Positions 1-7,836 of a stretch of 11,066 nt of DNA are shown piece after piece; within the stretch, counting starts at the first letter, position 1, and each line of letters begins with the position of its first letter. Source of the stretch: Gammaproteobacteria bacterium (GTDB lineage Bacteria > Pseudomonadota > Gammaproteobacteria > Granulosicoccales > Granulosicoccaceae); the NCBI GenBank assembly GCA_019634245.1, contig JAHQVR010000010.1, forward strand, positions 1-11,066, given 5' to 3'. A program made the translations under genes and the position numbers. The notes beneath the pieces were generated by a model. The model did not search any database. It was not told where the DNA came from and saw only the letters and a program-made list of their open reading frames with translations.

Positions 1-1359
1 CACGAATTCTTCTTGGGTTGAATTCGACTCAGCAGTCAAACATGCGACAGCTGGGGCTACATTCTTGGCAAGCCGTGCGAGCAAGCCGTGTTCGATGTCA
101 TCCGTCGCAAACACATGCTCGTTGATAAATAGTTGTACTGACAGCGAACATGCCAAATCACGTACCGAGTCAGCCACCACCTCTTGCGCCACGGCAAGCT
201 CTAAGAAAACACGGCGAATGAGTGTCAGATTAGCTTCGAGCTCTGCATCCGTATTGGTAACGTCGCTCAAATAGGTTTTAAGAAAATCATCTGAAGCAAT
301 CACGGCGATTGTCTTCGCCCTATCTTCCCCTCGCTCTAACTTCGCAAACTCGAACCCTAGGCGATGCCGAATCTGATTCGCCGCTAACCGCGAAAATCGT
401 TGTCCGGCAATCTCAGGATGTTGAAACAACTGCTGTAGATCCGATACCAATTCAGGCTCATACGCAGTAGGTAAAATCCAGCGAAACGTAGCAGCTAGGC
501 CAGCGGCGGCTTCGAGATTGTCTGGCTCTATTTTGCGTACTTGACGATAGGCAGAAATGGCTTCTCTGAACTTCGCAGTTTGCAGAGCCAATTTTCCTTT
601 TAAATTCCAAATTGATACTTTGGCTCTATCATCGCTTTGCGATAAAAGGGACTCCACTTGTGCAATTCTCTTACCTGCCTGCTCCAACACACCCTCTTTC
701 ATTAAACCTGTACTAAGCGCTGTGAGCACATCAATACTATTCGGATTCTGAGTCGCCGCTTTCTCCAACAGTTGAACCGCGTTGGAATAGTCATGCAAAG
801 ACAATAGCGTATTACCCCAATTGATCCAGACACCCTCTATTTCCGGTTTTTTTATCGACGCCTGCTGATAACATTCGCAAGCCGACTGAAACCTGCCTTC
901 GGATTTCAACAGATTTCCCAAATTGAAGTAAAAAGCGCTATCGTCAGGATTCAGAGCGATCGCTTTCCGATACTGTTCTTCTGATTTTGATGCCTTTCCC
1001 AGCGCCGCCAATACATTTGCCTTGCCGAACAAACGGTCTGCGTTATCTCGTTCAAGAGCGGAGGCACTTTCGTAACTTGCAAGAGCAGCCTCATAGTCAC
1101 CGATGGATTCCAGAGCCGCCCCCAAATTATCGTGATAGGGGGCAACCTGGTCATTGATCGCAATTGCATTACGAATACAGGAGATACCCTGTTTTGGTTT
1201 CCCGGCATGTAAAAATAACAACCCCATAAACTGATGCGCATCGGAATTATTGTTATCAACAGCGACCGCCTTCTCATAGAGCGGCAAAGCCTGCTGAAGA
1301 CGTCCGGCCTGATGATGTGCCAACGCCTGCTCAGTGAATTGTTTGGAACGAGAGTTCAC
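1..1359 (-). CDS. TPR-repeat protein, 3' end beyond window; probable TPR-methyltransferase
   Basis: The frame is open for exactly 453 codons from a GTG at 1359 to the window edge. The first ~290 residues are a run of about eight tetratricopeptide repeats, with consensus stretches such as EAALASYESASAL, YRKAIALNPDDSAFYFNLG and YRQVRKIEPDNLEAAAGLA. The segment after them is helical and contains QLFINEHVF near residue 420. That motif resembles a conserved linker in TPR proteins of aquatic bacteria that end in a SAM-dependent methyltransferase domain; that domain would lie outside the window, so the methyltransferase call is inference from memory of the family. No in-frame ATG lies near the start: a TAA sits upstream, followed only by CTG, TTG and GTG, with no good ribosome binding site. 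It follows the GST gene on the same strand after 71 bases and may be co-transcribed. The substrate is unknown. Confidence 0.82.
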   Translation of the reverse strand, partial: MNSRSKQFTEQALAHHQAGRLQQALPLYEKAVAVDNNNSDAHQFMGLLFLHAGKPKQGISCIRNAIAINDQVAPYHDNLGAALESIGDYEAALASYESASALERDNADRLFGKANVLAALGKASKSEEQYRKAIALNPDDSAFYFNLGNLLKSEGRFQSACECYQQASIKKPEIEGVWINWGNTLLSLHDYSNAVQLLEKAATQNPNSIDVLTALSTGLMKEGVLEQAGKRIAQVESLLSQSDDRAKVSIWNLKGKLALQTAKFREAISAYRQVRKIEPDNLEAAAGLAATFRWILPTAYEPELVSDLQQLFQHPEIAGQRFSRLAANQIRHRLGFEFAKLERGEDRAKTIAVIASDDFLKTYLSDVTNTDAELEANLTLIRRVFLELAVAQEVVADSVRDLACSLSVQLFINEHVFATDDIEHGLLARLAKNVAPAVACLTAESNSTQEEFV

Positions 1360-1430
1360 CAACAGAGGAAATAGTTGTTATTGAAAATTCAACGCTGGAC
1401 ACAGGTCACGATAAAGAAAAAGCTCGCTAA

Positions 1431-2093
1431 CTAGGCTCCCGCCCTTTCCAGCGCATGCCACTCCTCATTAGACCGACCAAACGAATTCATTGCATGTTCC
1501 TGATAGGCCTCGCGATCACATAGTCTTGCATACCACGACTCAATATTTGGCAAAGAAGGGCGTTCTATCTCTAATGAAAAGTATTTGAACATCATCGCTC
1601 CGAGTGGAATATCTCCCATAGTCAGATGATCACCAGCAAGGAATTGCTGGCCTTCGAGTGCGTTTTCGACAATTTGAAGGAGTGTTCCGGTGTCTGCCGC
1701 GGCTTGAGAGATTTTCTGCAGGTCCTGTTCTTCCTTCGGCGTTCGAATCAAGCTCCAAAAGATGGGGAAAAATGTGCCCATAAAGCGACTGTTGGTCCAC
1801 TCCATCCATTGGTCTGCTCTCGCTGCCTGTTGCGGATTGGTGGGCCAGAGACTACCTTCTCCATATTGGCGACAGAGATACCGAATGATGGCATAGGACT
1901 CCCAAAGCACGAAACCGTTGTCCTCGATGGTAGGTACCAAGCGATTCGGGTTCAGCTTGCCATACTCATCGGTATCTAACCCCCCAAACGACCCTCCTAC
2001 GTTGTGGCGAACGTGCTCTAGGCCGAGCTCCCCAACCGTCCACATCAGCTGGATAACCTGATTGGAATTCTTCCTTCCGTATATATTCAACAT
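1431..2093 (-). CDS. Glutathione S-transferase, GstB-like
   Basis: Cytosolic enzyme of 220 residues, normal length for the family, expected to conjugate glutathione to, or use it to reduce or dehalogenate, small electrophiles. The N-terminal thioredoxin-fold half opens with IYGRKNSNQV, where Ser10 or Asn11 would be the activating residue. It carries the cis-proline in LVPTIEDNG (Pro54) and the glutathione gamma-glutamyl contact in LWESYAI (Glu65-Ser66). The all-helical C-terminal half has the N-capping box motif in LTMGDIPLG (Thr158, Asp161). The overall pattern, including GR-NS near the start, LVRTP-like and PNIESWY segments, resembles E. coli GstB. The ATG has a good Shine-Dalgarno GAGGG nine bases upstream. 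It lies downstream of the PrpD-like gene on the same strand and may help detoxify an intermediate of the neighbouring catabolic operon; that link is inference. Confidence 0.93.
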   Translation of the reverse strand: MLNIYGRKNSNQVIQLMWTVGELGLEHVRHNVGGSFGGLDTDEYGKLNPNRLVPTIEDNGFVLWESYAIIRYLCRQYGEGSLWPTNPQQAARADQWMEWTNSRFMGTFFPIFWSLIRTPKEEQDLQKISQAAADTGTLLQIVENALEGQQFLAGDHLTMGDIPLGAMMFKYFSLEIERPSLPNIESWYARLCDREAYQEHAMNSFGRSNEEWHALERAGA

Positions 2094-2114
2094 GCTAAAA
2101 ACCCTCGGAAATAT

Positions 2115-2216
2115 TCATTGCCGGAAACCAGTTTCAGGATAGTTCTTCAAAACTTCCATCGCATCCGCATGACTTGGGTCCGGATCATGCACCGGCGAAC
2201 CAGCGATGGCAATCAA
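2115..2216 (-). other. Possible broken small ORF upstream of the GST gene
   Basis: On the minus strand a frame from a TTG at 2216 to a TGA at 2115 reads LIAIAGSPVHDPDPSHADAM followed by EVLKNYPETGFRQ. Its composition looks protein-like, and it ends 21 bases before the GST start. Just upstream, in another frame, an ATG preceded by a GGA-rich stretch gives MKTSDKFTKQN and then stops. Joining the two by a frame change would give a peptide of about 45 residues. I do not recognise a family. It could be a decayed gene, a frameshifted small protein, or chance. The rest of the 2094-2330 gap shows nothing beyond a repeated TTGATCGA (minus strand) about 25 bases apart. Confidence 0.2.
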
Positions 2217-2330
2217 TTTTGTTTAGTGAATTTGTCTGAGGTTTTCATACACCCAATCCTATTCGATCAACGACTCGCAGAACCGGAATCGATCAAATTG
2301 CGCGTGAAGGGCGTAACGCGTTCATCCTAG

Positions 2331-3701
2331 CTAGATACCGATTGCCTCTAACAACGGATGAATATTTCTCTGTTTCTGCCATCCAAGTAAACGTTGTATA
2401 TCCTGGTTTTTCGGTAATTTAAAGCGTCTGGCGTTTTCAATGAATTTTTCGATTAGCTGTCTTTCAGACATTGGTTTCTGGGGTGAACCTAATGGAAAAG
2501 CGGCTGCAGCTTTAAGGACAGAACCATCGTTGAGTTTGACTTCCAGCCGGTCCGGCTGTTGAGGATCATAGTTTAACGTCGGATTTTTTCTTTCCACCGC
2601 GGTGACCATCGACTTCGAGATTAAATCCTTAATCGATTTCTTTTTCCAGACTTCATCTTCCAGATCTTGCACCGTCAGATTGTTGGTAAGTAGAGCGTTA
2701 GCGGTGCAGAACGGCAGACTAAACAAGGCCTGCTTCAAGTTCTCAGGGTGTCGATACGGTAAGATTGCGGCATGAAAATCTGGCAGATATAAGTGAATTG
2801 AGGCGATGTCCTTTGCAGTACGTCTAGGATCATGGAGTTTCCTTGCACAATCCATCAATCGATGAGTGTACCCACAGCAGGGATAAGGTTTGAGGACGAT
2901 GCCATATTCATCGATTGCCAGTCGCCGACCCAAGCGGTTAAACGCCCGGGCGTGCTTATTAGGATCAAAATCACCAGTTAGTGTGAGATAACCCTGGCGA
3001 CCTTCAAGCACGTCCATCTGCCCAGCCAAACCGTGTCTCGCTAATGTCGCTGCTCGCAATGCATTTTCTGCTGCAAACCCTGCTTGCATCGCTTTCGTAT
3101 GAGACCCAAACTGTTTGGTTAAACCCGCTGCTCTGGCTACCGCAATAGAAAGGGCATTCGCTGTTTGTGTTGTGGAAAGGTTCCAGAGCTTGGCCACAGC
3201 TGCTGCGGCACCGATAGACGCCAATGTGCCGGTTGCATGCCAGCCGCGCGAGTAGTGATCGAAGTTGACCGCCTCGCCAAGAACGGCGATGACTTCATTG
3301 CCAGCGATGTAGGCGGCAGTCACCTCCTCCCCAGACAATTCAGTATCAGCACCAGCCGCGATGAGAGAAGGAATAAGTATCGCACTTGCATGGCTATTAC
3401 CCGGCACTTCCCAGTCATCCATATCCAATGCATGCGCCGCAGTGGCGTTGAGAAATGCGGCGGCTTCCAATGGCAGAGTTAGTGAAGTTCCGAAAACTCT
3501 GGCGCCAACGTCCTGACTCTTTTCTGCTTGGCTACGATAGATTGCCTGGGTCATGGAAGCCACTTCTGAGGAAGCACCGATCAGCAGACAACCAAAGGTA
3601 TCAAACAGCGCATATCGCACCCACTGAAGAGATGCTTCAGTCGGTTGCAGGTCGTGATTGACGACAAAATCGGCTAGCCGCTGTATGTATGTTGCTGTCA
3701 T
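2331..3701 (-). CDS. MmgE/PrpD family protein (2-methylcitrate dehydratase / cis-aconitate decarboxylase-like)
   Basis: The 456-residue length is typical of the family, whose members dehydrate 2-methylcitrate, decarboxylate cis-aconitate or isomerise related acids. The helical core is followed by the active-site segment AHALDMDD (His90, Asp93, Asp95, Asp96) and GNSHASA (His104). RGWHATGT (His155), HTKAMQAG (Lys203) and the KPYPCCGYTH segment (His280) come next. These correspond in order and spacing to the Asp, His, His, Lys and His residues of the cis-aconitate decarboxylase pocket, so an active enzyme is likely. The C-terminal lid domain is complete. The substrate cannot be assigned; no prpB, prpC or acnD neighbour is present, so a 2-methylcitrate role is not supported. 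The gene diverges from the GS-like/Rieske operon, which suggests a shared promoter region and pathway. There is no clear ribosome binding site; the leader is very A+T-rich. Confidence 0.93.
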   Translation of the reverse strand: MTATYIQRLADFVVNHDLQPTEASLQWVRYALFDTFGCLLIGASSEVASMTQAIYRSQAEKSQDVGARVFGTSLTLPLEAAAFLNATAAHALDMDDWEVPGNSHASAILIPSLIAAGADTELSGEEVTAAYIAGNEVIAVLGEAVNFDHYSRGWHATGTLASIGAAAAVAKLWNLSTTQTANALSIAVARAAGLTKQFGSHTKAMQAGFAAENALRAATLARHGLAGQMDVLEGRQGYLTLTGDFDPNKHARAFNRLGRRLAIDEYGIVLKPYPCCGYTHRLMDCARKLHDPRRTAKDIASIHLYLPDFHAAILPYRHPENLKQALFSLPFCTANALLTNNLTVQDLEDEVWKKKSIKDLISKSMVTAVERKNPTLNYDPQQPDRLEVKLNDGSVLKAAAAFPLGSPQKPMSERQLIEKFIENARRFKLPKNQDIQRLLGWQKQRNIHPLLEAIGI

Positions 3702-3999
3702 AAAATTTTCGATTATCTGTATATACGAATATTAATCACATCCGACCCGTACATCTCGTCAGTTCGAACAATTATTGGGAGACAGCAGATCGATTGAAAC
3801 GCAGCAATGCGGTGGGACGTGGCACAGTGAGTTGTTCCGTCAGATCACCCATTTGACGCCGGATTCCCGTCGATCTTCTCAAACCATAGCAATCGGCCAC
3901 AACTTCGGCTGATAATCCAGGCTGTTTAGCCAGATTGACCCTAAATTCCAGGCCCTCGGGAAGCATTCGAGCTAAAATCCTGCGCTAAATCGATTCATC
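3702..3999. promoter_or_regulatory. Divergent intergenic region between the PrpD-like gene and the ligase/Rieske operon
   Basis: The 298 bases between two divergent gene starts should hold promoters for both directions. Near the PrpD start (about 3709-3732) lies an A+T-rich stretch with GTATATAC, bracketed by TTCG and CGAA in inverted orientation. This resembles the style of operators used by some GntR-family regulators. A perfect 8-base palindrome GTTCGAAC lies at 3762-3769. I found no convincing -35/-10 pair for the plus-strand operon. A 64-codon minus-strand frame (3772-3966) exists here but has no recognisable similarity, so I do not call it a gene. Confidence 0.4.
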
Positions 4000-5454
4000 A
4001 TGACGACTAATAAAAACAGAGACAACGATATGAGCAACGAGTATTTCGAACATTTCCAAGATGCCCTGCCAGATCCGGCCGAACTAAAGAAGCATAAAAA
4101 ACTGCTTGAGGATGCAGGCGTGAAATACATTCTTTCCTGCTGGATCGACATGTTTGGGTTACCCAAAACCAAACCGGTTCCGATGAGCGATTTTGAATTA
4201 TTATTTATGGGTAAAGGTCCGCAATTTGCCGTGCATTCCATCTCGTTTGTGCCTGAGCTGGGCCCTGCAGATTCTGACCAGGTGCCGCTACCTGATCTCG
4301 ATACGATTCAAATTTGCCCATGGGACAAGACCATTGCGTGGGTGTTTGCTGATTTATGGTGGGAGAACAAACCGTATAACCTCTGTCCACGCCAGGCACT
4401 GAAACGCGCGATCCGTGATGCGAAAGACAAGGGGTATGCGATGTACGCCGGAATCGAACCGGAATTTATTGTCATGAAATGGGATGGCAATGGTATGCCC
4501 GTCAAGGCGTACGATGATGACCCCCAGCCTGGTAGCGGCTTAAGACCTCGGAGGCAGGCTTTTGGCTACGATGTGGAATACACCCTTGACTCCATGGGGT
4601 TTCTAGGAGAAATGATTGATATCCTGGAAGACCTTGGCTGGAATGTGCATGACGTGGTGGCGGAAGGCGCGTACTCCCAGTTTGAGCTGGATTTCCACTA
4701 TACGGATGTCCTCGATATGGCAGACCGCCTGGTGTTTTTACGCGTGATGCTGAAGGAAGTTGCAAAAAAACACGGACACTTTGTGACCTTTATGCCAAAG
4801 CCAACAACGGGAGATTGGCGATCCGGGGCGCATATGAATACTTCCATGCAGTCGATTGAAAACCTGGGCACAAACCTTTACGAAGGCGAAAACGGAGAGT
4901 GGACCGAAGCTGCGCTACATGCGGTGGGCGGCATCTTGAAACACGGCGGTGCCATAACCGCTGTTGCCTGTAGTACTGTGAATTCCTACAACGGCTTAGT
5001 GCCGAAAGTGGGCGGCTTTGAAGGCGGCACTTACACATGGGCACCTACCCATATGGCTTATGGCAGAAACAATCGCTCTGCCATGCTGCGATTACCACAA
5101 AGCCGCTTTGCGATAGAAAATCGCGCCGCGGATATGTGCATGAATCCGTACCTCAGCCTTGGCATGATGCTGGCAGCCTCCGTTGATGGCATTGTCAATA
5201 AAATCTCTCCGGGGCAATCGCTGGACGAAGATCTTTACGTGATGAACGAAGAAGAAAAACAGCAACGAGACCTTACTCCATTGCCCCGTAATTTATTGGA
5301 AGCGACTGAGCAACTGGCGCAAAGCAACCTTGCCAAGAACGTTCTCGGGCCGGTGCTACTTAACTCCTTTATCAGCTACAAAGTGGATGAATGGGAGCGC
5401 TATCACCAAACCGTAACCGACTGGGAAGTTCAGGAATACCTCAGATTGTATTGA
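4000..5454 (+). CDS. Glutamine synthetase-fold ligase (GSIII / gamma-glutamylamide synthetase-like), divergent
   Basis: ATP-dependent carboxylate-amine ligase of the GS superfamily, 484 residues (474 if it starts at the in-frame ATG at 4030; neither start has a strong ribosome site, and 4030 has a weak AGAGA). The N-terminal beta-grasp domain carries CWIDMFG with Asp50, the expected ammonium/amine-site aspartate. The catalytic domain shows GIEPEF (Glu153, Glu155), EGAYSQFEL (Glu222, Glu229), SGAH (His278), GRNNRSAMLR (Arg359, Arg364), IENR (Arg375) and NPYL. Metal and phosphate residues are therefore intact. However, the loop that reads NG before SGxH in classical GS is Trp273-Arg274, and NSYKR is NSYNG, so a key glutamate-binding arginine is Gly332. 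Relatives in aniline-type pathways gamma-glutamylate amines. Here the amine role is plausible but the acid partner may not be glutamate. It is the first gene of a four-gene operon. Confidence 0.92.
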   Translation: MTTNKNRDNDMSNEYFEHFQDALPDPAELKKHKKLLEDAGVKYILSCWIDMFGLPKTKPVPMSDFELLFMGKGPQFAVHSISFVPELGPADSDQVPLPDLDTIQICPWDKTIAWVFADLWWENKPYNLCPRQALKRAIRDAKDKGYAMYAGIEPEFIVMKWDGNGMPVKAYDDDPQPGSGLRPRRQAFGYDVEYTLDSMGFLGEMIDILEDLGWNVHDVVAEGAYSQFELDFHYTDVLDMADRLVFLRVMLKEVAKKHGHFVTFMPKPTTGDWRSGAHMNTSMQSIENLGTNLYEGENGEWTEAALHAVGGILKHGGAITAVACSTVNSYNGLVPKVGGFEGGTYTWAPTHMAYGRNNRSAMLRLPQSRFAIENRAADMCMNPYLSLGMMLAASVDGIVNKISPGQSLDEDLYVMNEEEKQQRDLTPLPRNLLEATEQLAQSNLAKNVLGPVLLNSFISYKVDEWERYHQTVTDWEVQEYLRLY

Positions 5455-5467
5455 TGAGTGGAAGTTT

Positions 5468-6823
5468 ATGAGCAACGTGACACAGGCAGATAAAAACAAC
5501 TTCTCTTCGTTTTGCGGCTATCACCAGAACTGGCAGGGGAAGCCCAATGCCATTCTCACTCAAACTGATCCATACACGCCATGCGGGGAATATCTCCGGC
5601 GCTACTGGCATCCGGTCTATATCGCCAGTGAATTAGATGAGCAACCCAGGTTGATCAAGGTGCTTGGTGAAGAGCTGGTAGTCTTTAGAGATCAGGGTGG
5701 GCAGTATGGTTTAGTGCACAAGAAATGCCCACACAGACGAGCTTCTCTGGAATACGGGCAATGTGCCAAACAGGGCATTCGCTGTTGCTACCATGGCTGG
5801 GTGTTTGATGTAGATGGCACTATTCTGGATATTCCTGGTGAACCGGAGGGCTCGGAAGATGTCGCCCGAACCAAGGCAAATCTTCGCCTTGGCGCCTATC
5901 CGGTGAAGGAATTCAAGGGGCTGCTTTTTGCCTACCTTGGCCCGCCCGAAGAGCTACCTGAGTTTCCGCTCTATGACAGCTATTCGATTCCGGACATGAC
6001 CATGACCCCGTACAAGGTGCATTTCAAATGCAACTGGATACAGGTTCTAGACGCTATCGTTGACCCGGTTCACACCGCATTTTTACACCAGTCTCAGTTT
6101 TCTGATGGCTTCGGAAAGATGGGCGAGATCCAGTTTTACCATCGCCAGCAATTGCGTTTTCTGGGCACCGCATCACGGCGAGTCGGCGATAATATCTGGG
6201 TGCGAGTCAACGAACTGATCTTGCCTAACTTTACCCAAGCTGGCGCCGCGTTTGCCTGTGATGGTACCCAAGAACGCTTTTTCGGCAGAAGTGCATTTAC
6301 CCGCTGGGTGGTGCCGCTTGATGATGAAAACTGTATGGCTTACGCCTGGGGAAATTTTGGCGAGCGAGGCGACCCACACGAATGGAATACCCAGGAAGGC
6401 ATGGAGATGATTGAACAAGGCGAAATCGTTAACCGAAGTTACGCTGAAAAACAACTGAGCCCTGGAGACATTGAAGCGGTCGAAGGTATGGGACGTATCT
6501 CCGACCATGAAAAAGAGGTGTTTGTCTCGGGCGACCGGGGAGTTGGCATGTATCGTAATCGCATTCGCAAACACTGCCTGGATTTGCAAAAGGGTATTCG
6601 GCCGCCGCAACCTTCGGATTTATCTGCAGGTGTGATACCTACCTACGGCAGCGATACCGTACTTGCTATTCCTCCCTCCTCAGAAGATGACGCCGCAGTG
6701 CTCAAACACACCAACGACAAGGTGATGGACATTCTATTTGCGAACGATGCGCAAGAGGGCGAAGCGAGAGATAGCAGCATCATTAATGCCATCAAGGCCA
6801 TCCCAAACAACCCAATCAAATGA
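5468..6823 (+). CDS. Rieske non-haem iron oxygenase, phthalate-type oxygenase component
   Basis: Cytosolic oxygenase alpha subunit of 451 residues. The N-terminal Rieske domain binds a [2Fe-2S] cluster through Cys87-Pro-His89 and Cys106-x2-His109 (KKCPHR and CCYHGW). The catalytic domain has NWIQVLDAIVDPVHTAFLH: Asp199 is the bridging residue to the cluster of the neighbouring subunit, and His202 and His207 are iron ligands. Asp334 in PGDIEAVEGMG aligns with the third ligand in phthalate 4,5-dioxygenase-like proteins. This places it with single-subunit enzymes that hydroxylate or O/N-dealkylate, rather than with the alpha/beta naphthalene type. No beta subunit, ferredoxin or reductase is encoded nearby, so electrons must come from elsewhere. 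The ATG follows GGAAG closely, 13 bases after the ligase stop. The likely substrate is the product of the preceding ligase (inference). Confidence 0.95.
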   Translation: MSNVTQADKNNFSSFCGYHQNWQGKPNAILTQTDPYTPCGEYLRRYWHPVYIASELDEQPRLIKVLGEELVVFRDQGGQYGLVHKKCPHRRASLEYGQCAKQGIRCCYHGWVFDVDGTILDIPGEPEGSEDVARTKANLRLGAYPVKEFKGLLFAYLGPPEELPEFPLYDSYSIPDMTMTPYKVHFKCNWIQVLDAIVDPVHTAFLHQSQFSDGFGKMGEIQFYHRQQLRFLGTASRRVGDNIWVRVNELILPNFTQAGAAFACDGTQERFFGRSAFTRWVVPLDDENCMAYAWGNFGERGDPHEWNTQEGMEMIEQGEIVNRSYAEKQLSPGDIEAVEGMGRISDHEKEVFVSGDRGVGMYRNRIRKHCLDLQKGIRPPQPSDLSAGVIPTYGSDTVLAIPPSSEDDAAVLKHTNDKVMDILFANDAQEGEARDSSIINAIKAIPNNPIK

Positions 6824-7836
6824 CCCTAAAAATACATATTAAAAACAATCGTTGGGCACCCGGATCATTCCCCAATACACAAGAAGGAGAAGATGTATTC
6901 ACCATCACTAAAGAACGGTTTGATCAAGCGATTGCCGAATTCGCCGGGCTCGACAACGGTCTCGACATCTTTATCGACTGGGATACCGATCACTTTACCG
7001 AATCGATGGCCAACGCGGATATTCTGCTTACCTGGGACTTTCCTACTGACAATCTCGCAACCATTGCACCGAATCTTAAGTGGATTCATTGTATCGGCGC
7101 GGGAGTAGAACATCTATTGCCGATGGATTGGCTGCCCGAAAGCATTACCCTCACCAATAACAAGGGGGTTCATGCGGCAAAGGCGGGCGAATTTGGATTG
7201 ATGGGAGTGTTAATGCTGCACTCTCATATGCCCGCCGTGATGACCAACCAGAAAAATAAAGTGTATGACTCCCTCTACGCTTCGCCTATTCGCGGCAAAA
7301 CCGTTGTGATTCTGGGCACCGGAAGCTTGGGCGGCGCCATTGCAAAACAGTTGCAACCTCTGGGCGTCAACGTGATTGGCGTGAACCGCAGCGGTCGCGA
7401 TGTCGAAGGTTGTACTTCAGTCGTTACCACAGCGTCGCTGGATAGTGTGTTACCCGGTGCTGACTACCTGGTTGCCGCCACACCCGACACCCCGGAAACG
7501 AGAGGCCTGCTGGATCGTCACCGATTGGGGTTACTCAAGAAAGGCGCAGGTGTCATGAATATCGGTCGCGAGGCGGTAATGGATTACGACGCACTTTGCG
7601 ACAAACTGGAGGACGGTAGTTTGGGTGGCGCAATCCTGGACGTATTCAGCCCAGAACCGATTGAACCCGACTCAAGACTCTGGCACACCAAGAATCTGGT
7701 CATCACGCCACATATTTCCGCAGACGATGGAGATGCCTATATTCCACTGACGCTCAATTTGTTTTTTCGCAACCTGCAGCTGTTTCGAGAAAACAAACCG
7801 CTGTTAAATCCCATCCAGCCTGAGCTCGGGTATTAA
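6820..7836 (+). CDS. D-isomer-specific 2-hydroxyacid dehydrogenase, GhrA-like
   Basis: NAD(P)-dependent dehydrogenase of 338 residues that would interconvert a 2-oxo acid and a D-2-hydroxy acid in the cytoplasm. The nucleotide-binding domain carries ILGTGSLGG (Gly166, Gly168, Gly171). The second strand ends in GVNRSGR rather than an acidic residue, which favours NADPH and hence reduction, as in GhrA-type glyoxylate/hydroxypyruvate reductases. The catalytic Arg-Glu-His set is present: Arg250 in NIGR, Glu279 in FSPEP and His298 in ITPH. The residue after the catalytic arginine is Glu where family members usually have Gly. The ATG overlaps the Rieske stop codon by four bases (ATGA) without a clear ribosome site, so translational coupling is likely. 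The substrate is unknown; context suggests a 2-oxo or 2-hydroxy acid released in the operon's pathway. Confidence 0.93.
   Translation: MTLKIHIKNNRWAPGSFPNTQEGEDVFTITKERFDQAIAEFAGLDNGLDIFIDWDTDHFTESMANADILLTWDFPTDNLATIAPNLKWIHCIGAGVEHLLPMDWLPESITLTNNKGVHAAKAGEFGLMGVLMLHSHMPAVMTNQKNKVYDSLYASPIRGKTVVILGTGSLGGAIAKQLQPLGVNVIGVNRSGRDVEGCTSVVTTASLDSVLPGADYLVAATPDTPETRGLLDRHRLGLLKKGAGVMNIGREAVMDYDALCDKLEDGSLGGAILDVFSPEPIEPDSRLWHTKNLVITPHISADDGDAYIPLTLNLFFRNLQLFRENKPLLNPIQPELGY

Noticed and set aside
951..1277. 108-codon minus-strand frame inside the TPR gene
   Set aside because: It is an out-of-frame reading of the clear TPR coding sequence.
2118..2330. 70-codon plus-strand frame between GST and PrpD genes
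   Set aside because: Its translation shows no family features and its start has no ribosome site; the opposite strand has the more protein-like composition.
2331..3701. prpD of the methylcitrate cycle
   Set aside because: No prpB, prpC, acnD or propionate regulator is present, and family members have varied substrates.
3935..3963. TTGACC as a -35 box for the operon
   Set aside because: No acceptable -10 hexamer follows at normal spacing.
3772..3966. 64-codon minus-strand frame in the divergent region
   Set aside because: No recognisable domain, no clear ribosome site, and it lies where both divergent promoters should be; an equally long plus-strand frame overlaps it.
6173..6610. 145-codon antisense frame inside the Rieske gene
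   Set aside because: It lies opposite the conserved catalytic domain, and its translation has no recognisable features.
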